DNA of 64,000 bases from JAUWVG01 sp964633715. GTDB taxonomy: Bacteria > Acidobacteriota > Aminicenantia > Aminicenantales > Aminicenantaceae. Shown one piece after another: positions 8,565 to 17,333 of this stretch (the first letter of the stretch is position 1; each line of letters starts with the position of its first letter). The stretch covers positions 20,905 to 84,904 of the forward strand of contig CAZWHQ010000016.1 in the NCBI GenBank assembly GCA_964633715.1, in the 5' to 3' direction. Made by a program: the position numbers and the translations under genes. A model generated the notes under the pieces. The model made no database searches. It was not told the DNA's origin and was given only the letters and a program-made list of their open reading frames with translations.

Positions 8565-9953
8565 ATGAAAGATTTTCCTGGCAAAATGGACTCGGCAAAT
8601 TCTGCTGTCACTGAAAAAAAACAGCCTTCCCTCCGGAAAGCACTTGGCGTTTTTGATGGCATTGCCATCCTGATCGGCATCACAATCGGTGCAGGTATAT
8701 ATTCTACACCAAATATCATTGCGGGTTATCTGGGCTCTTTTCCCATCATCATTTTTCTCTGGATTGCTACAGGGATTCTATTTGTCTTTGTTGGAGGTTT
8801 GATCTACGCGGAACTGGGAACCCGTCTTCCTCATACAGGTGGGGAATATGTCTACATCAACCGCTGCTTTGGTCCATTTGCTGGATTTATGTTTGGATGG
8901 TCCCAGCTTTTTATCATACGAACGAGCCCGGCTGCAGGCCTAGCCATCATCACGGTGAACTATCTTGGCCATTTTGTGGAGATGAAGCCGTGGACCCAAA
9001 CAGCCGCAGCCTTGGCCGTCATTGCTTTTTTTGGAGTGCTTAACTATATCGGAATCCAAAGGGCTTCCATGTATCAGAAAATATCCACCGTGCTCAAGAT
9101 AGGAGGGATATTTGCCATTGTGATTCTCGGCCTCATTCTTGTCCAGGGCCATGAGAATATGTTGGGTACCAAGGCGGAACCAACAGGAACACTTGGTCCG
9201 ATTGGAAATGCAATCGCGGCGCTCATGCTCATCGCGTTTACCTATATAGGATGGGATCGCGTTGGGTATTCCGCAGGAGAGATGAAAAATCCCAGGCGAA
9301 CTATTCCCTTGAGCCTTATCCTCGGCTTAGGCATAATCATTATTGTCTTTGTCCTGACAAATTGGATTTACTATCAAACGCTTGGTATAGAAGCCATGCG
9401 TATGAGCACAATCGTTGCAGCAGATGTGGCCATCCGGCTTATAGGGCCTGTCGGGGCGGCTTTTGTAGCCATTCTTGTCATGATCTCCACAACGGGGAGT
9501 ATCAACGGCACAATGATGACCGCTCCCAGAGCTTATTATGCTATGGCCAAAGACGGACTGTTTTTTAAGTGGCTTAATTTTATTCACCCCAAATACCGTA
9601 CACCCTCCCATGCGATTCTCGCCCACTGCTTTTGGGCGGCGGTGATTCTTCTGGTTCGAAAAACCTTTGAGACGATTGTAGCCGGAATGGTGTTTGCCAT
9701 TTTAATATTTTTAATTTTTAACATCCTTGCTCTTTTTAAGTTGAGAAGACAGAATGTCGGCGGTTCTTCTGTATTTAAAGTGCCGTTCTATCCCTGGCTG
9801 CCCATCCTCTATTTGGCAGGGATCATTTTTCTTATTGTCTTTCGGGCGTTCTTCGAATGGCAGAAATCACTTGCCGATCTTGTCTTTATCGCCACGGGAA
9901 TTCCCCTGTCTTTTTTCTGGTTGAAGAAGAAAAAAGAGAAAAAGGACGGATAG
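8565..9953 (+). CDS. APC-superfamily amino acid/polyamine-type permease
   Basis: A 462-residue integral membrane protein with about twelve hydrophobic segments and the APC signature IGITIGAGIYSTPNII near residue 45, matching the unwound first helix that binds substrate. A second family landmark is the YIGWDRVGYSAGEMKNP region (about 226-242). APC carriers are secondary transporters, usually for amino acids or amines, by proton symport or exchange. It is the last gene of the sugar operon, 11 bases after the ROK kinase, so it may import an amino-sugar or amino acid product, but the substrate is not predictable. The convergent amidohydrolase gene follows after 26 bases. Confidence 0.9.
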   Translation: MKDFPGKMDSANSAVTEKKQPSLRKALGVFDGIAILIGITIGAGIYSTPNIIAGYLGSFPIIIFLWIATGILFVFVGGLIYAELGTRLPHTGGEYVYINRCFGPFAGFMFGWSQLFIIRTSPAAGLAIITVNYLGHFVEMKPWTQTAAALAVIAFFGVLNYIGIQRASMYQKISTVLKIGGIFAIVILGLILVQGHENMLGTKAEPTGTLGPIGNAIAALMLIAFTYIGWDRVGYSAGEMKNPRRTIPLSLILGLGIIIIVFVLTNWIYYQTLGIEAMRMSTIVAADVAIRLIGPVGAAFVAILVMISTTGSINGTMMTAPRAYYAMAKDGLFFKWLNFIHPKYRTPSHAILAHCFWAAVILLVRKTFETIVAGMVFAILIFLIFNILALFKLRRQNVGGSSVFKVPFYPWLPILYLAGIIFLIVFRAFFEWQKSLADLVFIATGIPLSFFWLKKKKEKKDG

Positions 9954-9979
9954 AGCGCAAAGATATCAAATCAGGTCTA

Positions 9980-10828
9980 TTAATCTGAGAGAGCTTCGAA
10001 TCCCAGGATCCCTGCCGCATTCTTATAGAGGATTTTTTGGATGGATGTTTCGGCCAGCGGTAATTTTTTTATAGAATCTATGTTGATTCCAGCCGATCTG
10101 ACACCAGGCCAGTCAGAACCGTAGACAATCTTGTCGATGTTTTTTTCCAGCTCAGGAAAATATTTCAGAAGGTTTTTTGGGGGAAGGCCGGAAATTTCAA
10201 TATAGAGATTGGGATGAAGGCGGGAAAGGAAAAAAGCAGTCTGGTACCAGAGTCCGCGGCCTCCGTGAGCCATTAGAATTTTGCAGTCCGGAAAGTCGGC
10301 GGCCACATCATCCAAATGAAGGGGATTGGCATACTTAATTTTTGATCCCCTGAAAATTGAGGATCCCGTATGCACGAGGACAGGAAGTCTGTGCTTTTGG
10401 GCCAGCTCATAGACAGGATAGAGATTTTTGTCGTTAGGATAGAAAAAATTGTAGGAGGGGTAGAGTTTAATTCCTTTTGCTCCTTTCTGAATATAGCCTT
10501 TAACCTTGCTGTCGAGTTTGTCTTCTGTAGAAGGATTGATGGTGCAGAATGGAAGATAGATATCCATGCCCTGACAGAATTCCAAGACATACTCATTGGG
10601 AACAATTCCTGTAGTAGTGGGGCTGATTTCCGGGAGGATTACAGCCTTTTTTATACCAAAACTTATAAGATAATCGGCGAATTGCCTAGGATCGATCAGC
10701 TCATTATATCGCTCATAAAGATCAGATCCAGCGCTTTTCTGGTAATCGTGAACCCAAGAGTGCCAGTGTTCTTTTAATCCAATGTGGATGTGAAAATCGA
10801 TGACTTTAAATTCTTTAAGTGCGGACAT
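9980..10828 (-). CDS. Amidohydrolase-superfamily protein (COG2159 type)
   Basis: This 282-residue TIM-barrel protein has the metal-binding DFHIHIG at the N-terminus (His13, His15), a strand motif GIKLYPSY, a metal-ligand His in PVLVHTG, another in LMAHGG and the conserved Asp in YGSDWPG near the C-terminus. This is the amidohydrolase 2 group, which includes hydrolases and non-oxidative decarboxylases of aromatic acids as well as many uncharacterised members. It is transcribed opposite to the sugar operon and divergently from the next large gene, so there is no operon partner to indicate substrate. A decarboxylase role would suit the aromatic metabolism seen later in the window, but this is speculation. 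Confidence 0.85.
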   Translation of the reverse strand: MSALKEFKVIDFHIHIGLKEHWHSWVHDYQKSAGSDLYERYNELIDPRQFADYLISFGIKKAVILPEISPTTTGIVPNEYVLEFCQGMDIYLPFCTINPSTEDKLDSKVKGYIQKGAKGIKLYPSYNFFYPNDKNLYPVYELAQKHRLPVLVHTGSSIFRGSKIKYANPLHLDDVAADFPDCKILMAHGGRGLWYQTAFFLSRLHPNLYIEISGLPPKNLLKYFPELEKNIDKIVYGSDWPGVRSAGINIDSIKKLPLAETSIQKILYKNAAGILGFEALSD

Positions 10829-10930
10829 GCCTCAATTAATACTTAAAAAAAAAGATTCAGTCAATGCTCGTGTAATGAACAAGCTGGACGGGGAGGCAGA
10901 TTCGGCATAAAATAGCGAAAGGAGTACGCC

Positions 10931-13273
10931 ATGAACTTTCGAGAGAAAATGGGGCAGATCCGTAAAATTTATATCCCCAGGGGGGGGTACCCGGTTGAAA
11001 AAACAATAGCCATAGAATTAAAGCAGAAACTAAAAGCTAGTGCAGACATTGAGACAATCGCTCCTAATTTTAAAAATCGTGATCCACACTCTTTTTTTAT
11101 TGGAGTGGTGAATAAGACTCGACTTCAAGAGCTCTCGAACCATTCGCAGGACCTGTCTTCAGATAGAGAATGGGTGTATTTTGACATCGATTCAGACAGC
11201 CGGGCTCTTCTCTCCAGTTCCCAACCTCATTTTCTCTTTGCCGCTTTTTTCCACATTATTACAGGTAGGTACAAAACCGATGTCTCTGAGCTTAAAAATT
11301 GGCTACGGTTTATGAGTTTTCCACGAGAAAAATCGACTTTTGATCTTTTCCTCACTCAATATGCCCGCCTCATCCGGAATTTCAATCGAGAACAATATAT
11401 CCGCGAATATGCCCGCTTGGGATTTTCTCACATCGAAGTCAATGCGCTGGCCCTTCCAAATTCTGTTGAACAGGGAATTGAGGGAGAGTTTTATCCTGAT
11501 TTTTACACTTACTGTCCTGCACTCGACCAGTTTGTTTCAAGCAAGTTGAATGAGGGGATCTATCCGGAAGAATATCTCCGAGCCAACCTCGATTTGCTTA
11601 AGGACAATGCCCGGTTGGCAGTCAAGTACGGTCTGAATCCTGGTCTCCTCTGCTTTGAGCCAAGATCGGTTCCTGAGGTTTTCTTCGAGAAATACCCTAC
11701 TTTAAGAGGGGCCCGTGTGGACCATCCCTTCCGGAGCTTTAAACCCCGCTTCAGTCTGGCTTTGGCCCATCCACTCGTAAAGAAACATTATGAAGAGATG
11801 ACTGTAAAAATCCTGGAGGAAATTCCTGAACTGGCCTATATGACGATCTGGTCAAACGACAGCGGTGCGGGTTTTGAACATACAAAATCTCTCTATGTTG
11901 GCCGAAACGGTGGCGCTTATCTTTTGCGTGAATGGAATTCCGATGAACATATCGCTCAAAAGGCCTCAAATAATATCGCTGACTTTTTTATTCTACTCCG
12001 TGATGCGGCCTCCAGCGTGAATGCGGATTTTCGTATCATTACAAGGCTGGAATCCTTTTATGGAGAGCGAAAATATCTTTGGCCCCTCCTTGAAAACAGG
12101 ATTGATGTGGAGGGCAACTCTCTTCTTACGGAGGGGTGGGAGAGCCCCTATTCTCACTCTTTGTACTCAGATATTCCGGTTTTGGGTTCGGCGCTGCACA
12201 GCAATCTATCAGAAAAGGAAAAAACACCCCTCGAGGACCTCCGTTCACGAAAAAGCCGGGCATTTTTTTATCATCACTGCGGTTCCCATGGGAATCATGA
12301 ACCGCTGCTCGGCATCCCTTTTCCCTGGTTAACCTATGAAAAACTGCACTCTTGTGCGGCCCACGGAATTTCCTCTCTGGCTCATCTCGGTGGCCTTTTT
12401 CCTCCGGACAAAGTGCCCTATGCGGTCAATTTTGAAGTTGTTAGAAGATTCCAATTCGACTCAGATCTCAATATCGACACCACAATCCAAAAAATTGCAG
12501 AGAGTTACGTTGGCCCGGAGTTTGCGGGTGCTCTGAAGTCGGGTTGGCAATTTGTCGATCTGTCTGTCCGGAGTTTTGTGCCTCTCTCTATTTACACCTC
12601 TTATGGAGTTGTTTGGCAGAGGCTGTTTGTCCGTCCTCTTGTTCCTGATATTGAAGTCATTCCGGAAGAGGAACGTGCTTACTATGAGAATTATATGTGC
12701 ACATCTGTCCACAATCCCAACAGGGTCGACCTTTCCCAGGATGTGCTCTTCGAATTGATCTCTAAGGATTACGCAGAAAAAGCCTGCCACCTTATCGAAA
12801 ACAATGTCTGGGAACCGCTGGACTCGGCTCTTCAGATTTTTGAGGAAAATAGAGAAAAGGCGAAGGTAAGGGGAAATAAAAGGGCCTCCGATGTTTTTTT
12901 AGATCAATGGGTCAGATGCCGTGCGCTGCGCTGTCTTTTTGTTTGCTTGCAAAATACGGCGGTCTGGATTGCTGCCGTGCGGGGATATTTGGATTCTTCA
13001 GATTCAAAAATCAAAGCCAATAATCGTACTGAACTGGACAAGATGATGGACAGCGAAATTCAAAATTGTCGAGATCTCTTGAATTTGTGGGAATTGTCCC
13101 CAATCGAGTGGATGATCGTTTCAGGAAAGGACGGAGAAACCCCCTTTATCTACGGGGATAATTTTCCATCGCTGCTCCAAAAGAAAATCATACTCATGGA
13201 GACCTATCGAGATCGTGAGCCTCGTGTAAATCCCGACTATATGTTTCGAGTATCAGACAATCCCTACATATAA
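10931..13273 (+). CDS. Large unrecognised protein, glycoside-hydrolase-like layout
   Basis: I do not recognise this 780-residue protein with certainty. It has no signal peptide. Residues 1-125 look like the alpha/beta domain found in front of GH20/GH67/GH115-type barrels (strand-rich, ending HFLFAAFFHIITGRYKT). Residues about 130-500 look like a (beta/alpha)8 barrel with acidic residues at strand ends, for example GFSHIEVNALALP, LAYMTIWSNDSGAGFEHT, ITRLESFYGERKY and LLTEGWESP. The last 250 residues are mostly helical. The ATG is preceded by AAAGGAG with ideal spacing, and a hairpin terminator follows the stop directly, so it is a single-gene unit. An intracellular glycosidase acting on uronic-acid or hexosamine oligosaccharides is my best guess. 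Confidence 0.65.
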   Translation: MNFREKMGQIRKIYIPRGGYPVEKTIAIELKQKLKASADIETIAPNFKNRDPHSFFIGVVNKTRLQELSNHSQDLSSDREWVYFDIDSDSRALLSSSQPHFLFAAFFHIITGRYKTDVSELKNWLRFMSFPREKSTFDLFLTQYARLIRNFNREQYIREYARLGFSHIEVNALALPNSVEQGIEGEFYPDFYTYCPALDQFVSSKLNEGIYPEEYLRANLDLLKDNARLAVKYGLNPGLLCFEPRSVPEVFFEKYPTLRGARVDHPFRSFKPRFSLALAHPLVKKHYEEMTVKILEEIPELAYMTIWSNDSGAGFEHTKSLYVGRNGGAYLLREWNSDEHIAQKASNNIADFFILLRDAASSVNADFRIITRLESFYGERKYLWPLLENRIDVEGNSLLTEGWESPYSHSLYSDIPVLGSALHSNLSEKEKTPLEDLRSRKSRAFFYHHCGSHGNHEPLLGIPFPWLTYEKLHSCAAHGISSLAHLGGLFPPDKVPYAVNFEVVRRFQFDSDLNIDTTIQKIAESYVGPEFAGALKSGWQFVDLSVRSFVPLSIYTSYGVVWQRLFVRPLVPDIEVIPEEERAYYENYMCTSVHNPNRVDLSQDVLFELISKDYAEKACHLIENNVWEPLDSALQIFEENREKAKVRGNKRASDVFLDQWVRCRALRCLFVCLQNTAVWIAAVRGYLDSSDSKIKANNRTELDKMMDSEIQNCRDLLNLWELSPIEWMIVSGKDGETPFIYGDNFPSLLQKKIILMETYRDREPRVNPDYMFRVSDNPYI

Positions 13274-13310
13274 AAAAAGAATCCCGATGTTTCCATCGGG
13301 ACTCTTTATC
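13274..13310. terminator. Bidirectional rho-independent terminator
   Basis: An 8-bp perfect stem (TCCCGATG at 13282-13289, CATCGGGA at 13294-13301) closes a TTTC loop. It is flanked by AAAAAAAGA on the left and CTCTTTAT on the right, which extend the pairing after one mismatch. It begins just after the stop of the plus-strand gene and lies between two convergent genes, so it can serve both directions; the left A-tract gives the better U-tract for minus-strand transcripts. Confidence 0.85.
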
Positions 13311-13395
13311 TAGTGCGAAATTTATTCCTTTACCCTTTGTAACTGGCTTGGAATTTCCATTAGCGTTTCTTTTGTTTGTACTTTTCTTTTTCTTT

Positions 13396-14715
13396 TTACT
13401 TATGTGTGATAGAGATGCTGGAGCCGACAGGGCCTGCAGCAGATGGCAAAGTCACTTTATGCCTGAGTTTAATTGTGTATGTTCCTGGCCCTGGAATAGT
13501 AAATGTATAGATTACTCCTTTATCAATTCTTCCTCCAGTGTTCGGGCATGGTGGATCGAAAGTGTTAGTTTCATTTACTTTAATAGCATCGTTAACCCAA
13601 GCTTCATCCTTCCGTGCAATTCCGTCTCCGCCTCCAATTTTCACACTTAATGTAAGAAAGCCGTTATGGAAATCTCCCGCGCCAACCGTCAAGGTGTATG
13701 TCACCTCGTCCTCCCAGTCGTTATTCTGATTGGGAAAAGGTGATTGGTTCGGACCAAAGGTGACGTCTCCCATAGTCGCTCCCCAGTGTGTCTCATAATA
13801 GAATGACCATTCTGTATAGAAACATGAACTGCTGTAACTAGTGGCTGTTTCCTTTTTCAGGGGAGAATTTTTATTGATGAACAGGTACCAGATAAGACCG
13901 CCAAGAACCGCGAGTCCAAGAAGGAACCCGATGAAACCGCCTCCACCCCGCCGGTCACGAACGACAGCCCTGCCTGCCACCGCGCCTGCTGCTGCCCCCT
14001 TACACCATTTAGTGCCGTAGTATCTATACTTTCTCAGCACGAGGCCATCTATGGTTTTGCCAAGGCCCAGTATATCTATGGCTAAACAGAAGTATTTTAT
14101 GGCCAGTTCTTTGTATTTGAGTTCTTCGTAAATTGCACCTTTAAGGAGATAGCTTTCGCCTTTTAATGAATCAAATCCCTCCAACCTGTCGATAACTGCG
14201 ATTTGATTTTCCATAATGACTTTGGCGCCTTCATAGTCACCTGCTAAATAGGCGGCATGCCCTTCTTCAAACTGCATGATCAAAACACTGATATCCACAC
14301 CGGCGGCTGTCATGCATTCGGCCCAGTAGAGAGGGAGTGAGTCGAGGTCCAGTTCCATTTCATCATTGAGAGATATTGTTTTTCCTTCTCCTAGGAAATC
14401 CTTGGCCAGGCAGTAGTATTTGATGGCCAGGTTGTTGAGTTCCCGTTTTTCATATGTGGCTCCCAGAAGAAGATATACCTCTCTTTTAAAGGAATCCATC
14501 CCTTCCATTTGAGCGATCGATGATACAAGGCTTTCAAGTATGTTTTTTGCGCCATCAAAATCGTCGGCCAAGTAGGCCTCTTTGCCCAACTTGAACTGCT
14601 CTCTCATTTGGTCTGTTGCTTGATATGCCTGAATGTAGGACACTTCAAACGCGAGAAATAAACAAAGTACCAATGCTAAAGCTTTACAAATTAAGGAACC
14701 TTTAAGATTTGGCAT
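13396..14715 (-). CDS. Membrane-anchored TPR-repeat protein with internal duplication
   Basis: A 439-residue protein without a recognised family name. It starts with a hydrophobic signal sequence (about 9-30). Two similar units of roughly 100 residues follow (about 38-135 and 146-240), each with a TPR-like pattern: FKLGKEAYLADDFDGAK and FEEGHAAYLAGDYEGAK are the matching starts, and NLAIKYYCLAKDFLG and ELAIKYFCLAIDILG the matching ends. A basic/Gly-rich stretch leads to a transmembrane helix (FIGFLLGLAVLGGLIWYLFI, about 272-291) and then a beta-rich C-terminal domain of about 140 residues with Pro/Gly-rich strands. A GGAGG site stands before the ATG. Topology suggests an envelope protein with TPRs on one side of the membrane and the beta domain on the other. 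Confidence 0.75.
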   Translation of the reverse strand: MPNLKGSLICKALALVLCLFLAFEVSYIQAYQATDQMREQFKLGKEAYLADDFDGAKNILESLVSSIAQMEGMDSFKREVYLLLGATYEKRELNNLAIKYYCLAKDFLGEGKTISLNDEMELDLDSLPLYWAECMTAAGVDISVLIMQFEEGHAAYLAGDYEGAKVIMENQIAVIDRLEGFDSLKGESYLLKGAIYEELKYKELAIKYFCLAIDILGLGKTIDGLVLRKYRYYGTKWCKGAAAGAVAGRAVVRDRRGGGGFIGFLLGLAVLGGLIWYLFINKNSPLKKETATSYSSSCFYTEWSFYYETHWGATMGDVTFGPNQSPFPNQNNDWEDEVTYTLTVGAGDFHNGFLTLSVKIGGGDGIARKDEAWVNDAIKVNETNTFDPPCPNTGGRIDKGVIYTFTIPGPGTYTIKLRHKVTLPSAAGPVGSSISITHK

Positions 14716-14778
14716 ATATACCCTCCATTTTTTTGATATGTCTAAATTATTTCAGTCTTCTATATTTGTCAAGGATGA

Positions 14779-15303
14779 TTGAAATTTTTTTTAATAAATT
14801 TTAAGCTAAAGCAAGTGATAAGAAAAAAATGTATTCTCATCTGCTCTATGGCGCTTCTCCTTTTATCGTTTTCCTGTTTTGGCTCTGAATATGGAGAAGA
14901 TGTTTCAGAGGATAGATCCTTTGGTTCCTTACAGAAATCGCTGCTGATTCCCGGATGGGGACAGGTTGCCGAAAAAAAATATGTTAAGGGAGCGGCATTT
15001 TTGTCCGCGGAAATCTTCTGTCTGTACAAAATTTTCGAAAATAATCACAGGGGCAATAAAAACTACCTTCTGTATAAAGAGGCCGGAAATGCCGAGGATG
15101 TCATAAAATATCGAGATTTAACCGAAAAATATGACAAGCGAAGAAATCTCTTCATTTTAGGGGCTTTTGGAATTTGGGCTGTTAATTTAATCGATATCTA
15201 TATCTTTGTTAATAACAAAGACAATAAGGAGAAAAATTTCAACATTCAACTCGAGAGCGGCCAGAACAGGATGTTTGGTTTCACTCTGTCCTTTAATTTT
15301 TGA
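14779..15303 (+). CDS. DUF5683-like small membrane protein
   Basis: A 174-residue envelope protein. After a hydrophobic leader (CILICSMALLLLSFSC) comes the DUF5683-type core SLLIPGWGQVAEKKYVKGAA, then a helix, a charged stretch with Tyr/Lys, and a second membrane segment (LGAFGIWAVNLIDIYIFV). Function of the family is unknown. The start is uncertain: no ATG fits with a ribosome site. TTG at 14779 is the furthest start, while GTG at 14815 would give a cleaner signal peptide beginning MIRKK. The gene is divergent from the TPR protein and ends about 40 bases before the DsrE-like gene. Confidence 0.7.
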   Translation: MKFFLINFKLKQVIRKKCILICSMALLLLSFSCFGSEYGEDVSEDRSFGSLQKSLLIPGWGQVAEKKYVKGAAFLSAEIFCLYKIFENNHRGNKNYLLYKEAGNAEDVIKYRDLTEKYDKRRNLFILGAFGIWAVNLIDIYIFVNNKDNKEKNFNIQLESGQNRMFGFTLSFNF

Positions 15304-15344
15304 CTTTTTCCGATAATCAGAAAACTATACAAAGGAGTTTTCCT

Positions 15345-15827
15345 GTGGCAGAAGAAAAAAAGAAAAAAGTATCTCTGGTGGTGTTCAGCGGCGATCTGGA
15401 TAAGTTATTTGGCGCTTTTATTATTGCGACAAGCGCAGCTGCAGCCAACATGGATGTGACTATGTTTTTTACTTTTTGGGGTTTGAGAGCACTCAAGAAA
15501 AAAGTGAGGACAGGGAAAGGCCTGATCGGTCGGATGCTCGGTTTGATGTATGGAGGTGATATTAACCGGGCGTCTCCGAGCAAGATGAGTTTTTTCGGGA
15601 TCGGGCGATGGATGTTCAAAAAGATGATGAAAGCCAAAAATGTCCCCTCTCTTTCTGTCCTCAGGCAGACCGCTATCGACCTCGGTGTGAAACTCTACGG
15701 GTGTCAGATGAGTATGGAAGTCATGGAAATCCCAAAAGATAAAATGATCGATGACGTCACCGCCTGCGTGGGCGCCGCTTTTTATGTAGATTTGGCACAG
15801 CAGTCCGATATTTCACTCTTTATTTAG
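15345..15827 (+). CDS. DsrE/DsrF/DrsH-like family protein
   Basis: A protein of 160 residues with the DsrE-like fold: KVSLVVFSGDLDKLFGAFIIA at the first strand and helix, the Asn-Met-Asp-Val-Thr-Met-Phe-Phe-Thr-Phe-Trp-Gly segment, the MFKKMM helix, and a C-terminal YGCQMSMEVM that holds the conserved cysteine. Members are sulfur-carrier or peroxiredoxin-like proteins, often encoded beside a TusA sulfurtransferase. I chose GTG at 15345 because AGGAG at 15333-15337 lies 7 bases upstream; the open frame runs further back but without a ribosome site and into the previous gene. A short reading frame resembling a decayed TusA follows. Confidence 0.85.
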   Translation: MAEEKKKKVSLVVFSGDLDKLFGAFIIATSAAAANMDVTMFFTFWGLRALKKKVRTGKGLIGRMLGLMYGGDINRASPSKMSFFGIGRWMFKKMMKAKNVPSLSVLRQTAIDLGVKLYGCQMSMEVMEIPKDKMIDDVTACVGAAFYVDLAQQSDISLFI

Positions 15828-16136
15828 TCTGACGGAGAACAAAATGAGTAAAGATATACCAATGGCGATGAAATTAGATATCGAGGGCTTTTTGTGGCCC
15901 TTCCGGCGGTTAAATTTGTTCGCTTCCATAGATACACCCAAGTTTCACAAAAATATTTTCTTTTCTGAAAACACATGATAAACTACCTCAGTCGTGAGGT
16001 ATCCACTAACTGATATATCATATATTTTTTCTTTTCTATTAAAATCCAGACAGAGAGAAAACGGGGATATCTCTATCGATTTTTTTGCTTTTATCTTTTT
16101 TTCCGCGAATTATATTTAACTTAGAAGGAGGATTTT
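15828..16136. other. Leader region before the thiolase operon
   Basis: About 309 bases with no convincing full gene. It holds the short TusA-like frame, a small hairpin (ACCTCA at 15985-15990, TGAGGT at 15995-16000), the palindrome TGATATATCA at 16011-16020 followed by a T-rich run, and AT-rich sequence leading to AGAAGGAGG before the thiolase ATG. A promoter for the four-gene beta-oxidation operon should lie here, but I cannot point to a convincing -35/-10 pair. Confidence 0.5.
15844..15978 (+). pseudogene. Possible decayed TusA-type sulfurtransferase remnant
   Basis: A 44-codon frame with GGAG at 15834-15837 starts 16 bases after the DsrE-like gene. Its residues 11-20 (LDIEGFLWPF) resemble the TusA active-site signature Leu-Asp-x-x-Gly-x-x-Cys-Pro-x-Pro, with Trp in place of the catalytic Cys and Arg in place of the second Pro. 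In another frame the same bases read LFVALPAVKFVRF, again TusA-like after the Gly. TusA genes commonly sit next to DsrE-like genes. The match is short and the active Cys is absent in both frames, so this may be a frameshifted relic or simple chance. Confidence 0.3.
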
Positions 16137-17321
16137 ATGGGTGATATTGTTATAGCCAGTGCGGTCAGGACTGCGGGTGGCAGTTTCGGAGGTTCATTTA
16201 AGAAGACCTCGGCTGTTGAGTTAGGCGCTTTGATTCTTCCTGAGGCCGTAAGGAGAGCGGGCATCGAATCCAATCAGATCGATGAAGTGGTTTTTGGAAC
16301 CGGTTGGCAGGCAGGTTTAGGGCCAAATATCGGCCGGCTGGCCACAGTTCAAGGAGGCCTGCCCATTGAAGTGCCAGCCTTTACCGTCAATAAGCGGTGT
16401 GGCTCCTCTCTTCGTGCGACTACTCTGGCCGTTCAGTTGATTAAGGCGGGAGATGCCCAAGCTGTTCTTGTTGGAGGTTCAGAAAATTCTTCACAGGTTC
16501 CCTATATCGCACAAGGAGCCAGATGGGGAAATCGGATGGGAGATGGGAAGCTGATAGACATTCTGCACAAGGATGGTTTTATGTGTCCTCTGGCCGGACA
16601 TCTCATGGGAAACACGGCGGAAACTCTGGTTGAGCAGTACAAGATCAGCCGTGAGGAACAGGACGAATGGGCGGCCGGAAGTCAGTCAAAGGCTGTCAAA
16701 GCCAACCTAGAAGGCAAGTTCAAAAACGAGATTATGCCGGTGGAGATTCCAGTGAGGAAGGGAGATCCGGTTGTCTTTGATTCAGAGGAAATTCCCAGGG
16801 ATGGTGTGACAACCGAGAAGCTGGCTAAACTGAAACCGGTGTTTAAAAAAGACGGAACGGTTACTGCTGGAAACAGCTGTGCGCTCTGCGATGCGGCCGC
16901 TGCGCTTGTAGTCATGACAAAAGAGAAAGCGGATGAACTAGGAGTCAAACCTTTGGCACGTTTTGTTTCCTACGCGCATGCTGGAGTGGATCCTAAAATC
17001 ATGGGGATTGGTCCAGTACCTGCAGTCCAGGAAGCTCTGGACAAAGCCGGATTGGGACTTGCGGATATCGATATCATCGAGCTCAACGAGGCTTTTGCTG
17101 CCCAGATACTTGCTGTAGAGAGGGAATTGAAGTGGGATCGTGAGAAGGTCAATGTTCATGGTGGAGCTATCGCCCTCGGCCATCCTGTGGGAGCGACGGG
17201 TGCGAAGATCCTTACAACTCTGCTGTATGCATTAAAGGACAGAGATAAAAATCTGGGCATGGTCAGCCTATGTATCGGGGGCGGTCAGGGTGTGGCCATA
17301 GTGCTTGAGAGAATGAACTAA
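16137..17321 (+). CDS. Thiolase (acetyl-CoA C-acyltransferase)
   Basis: A 394-residue thiolase with the full catalytic set: nucleophile Cys88 in VNKRCGSSLRA, His349 in IALGHPVGATGAK and Cys379 in SLCIGGGQG. The CGSS context replaces the more usual CASG. It cleaves a 3-oxoacyl-CoA with CoA, or condenses two acetyl-CoA. It is first in a cluster with 3-hydroxybutyryl-CoA dehydrogenase, an acyl-CoA dehydrogenase and a crotonase, spaced 12-39 bases apart, which together turn glutaryl- or butyryl-level CoA esters into acetyl-CoA. Acetoacetyl-CoA thiolase is therefore the likely role here. Two further thiolases lie at 48518 and 52924. Confidence 0.92.
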   Translation: MGDIVIASAVRTAGGSFGGSFKKTSAVELGALILPEAVRRAGIESNQIDEVVFGTGWQAGLGPNIGRLATVQGGLPIEVPAFTVNKRCGSSLRATTLAVQLIKAGDAQAVLVGGSENSSQVPYIAQGARWGNRMGDGKLIDILHKDGFMCPLAGHLMGNTAETLVEQYKISREEQDEWAAGSQSKAVKANLEGKFKNEIMPVEIPVRKGDPVVFDSEEIPRDGVTTEKLAKLKPVFKKDGTVTAGNSCALCDAAAALVVMTKEKADELGVKPLARFVSYAHAGVDPKIMGIGPVPAVQEALDKAGLGLADIDIIELNEAFAAQILAVERELKWDREKVNVHGGAIALGHPVGATGAKILTTLLYALKDRDKNLGMVSLCIGGGQGVAIVLERMN

Positions 17322-17333
17322 AAGGAGAATATT

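Noticed and set aside
15985..16000. A terminator hairpin downstream of the DsrE-like gene
   Set aside because: Only a 6-bp stem with no adjacent T-run.
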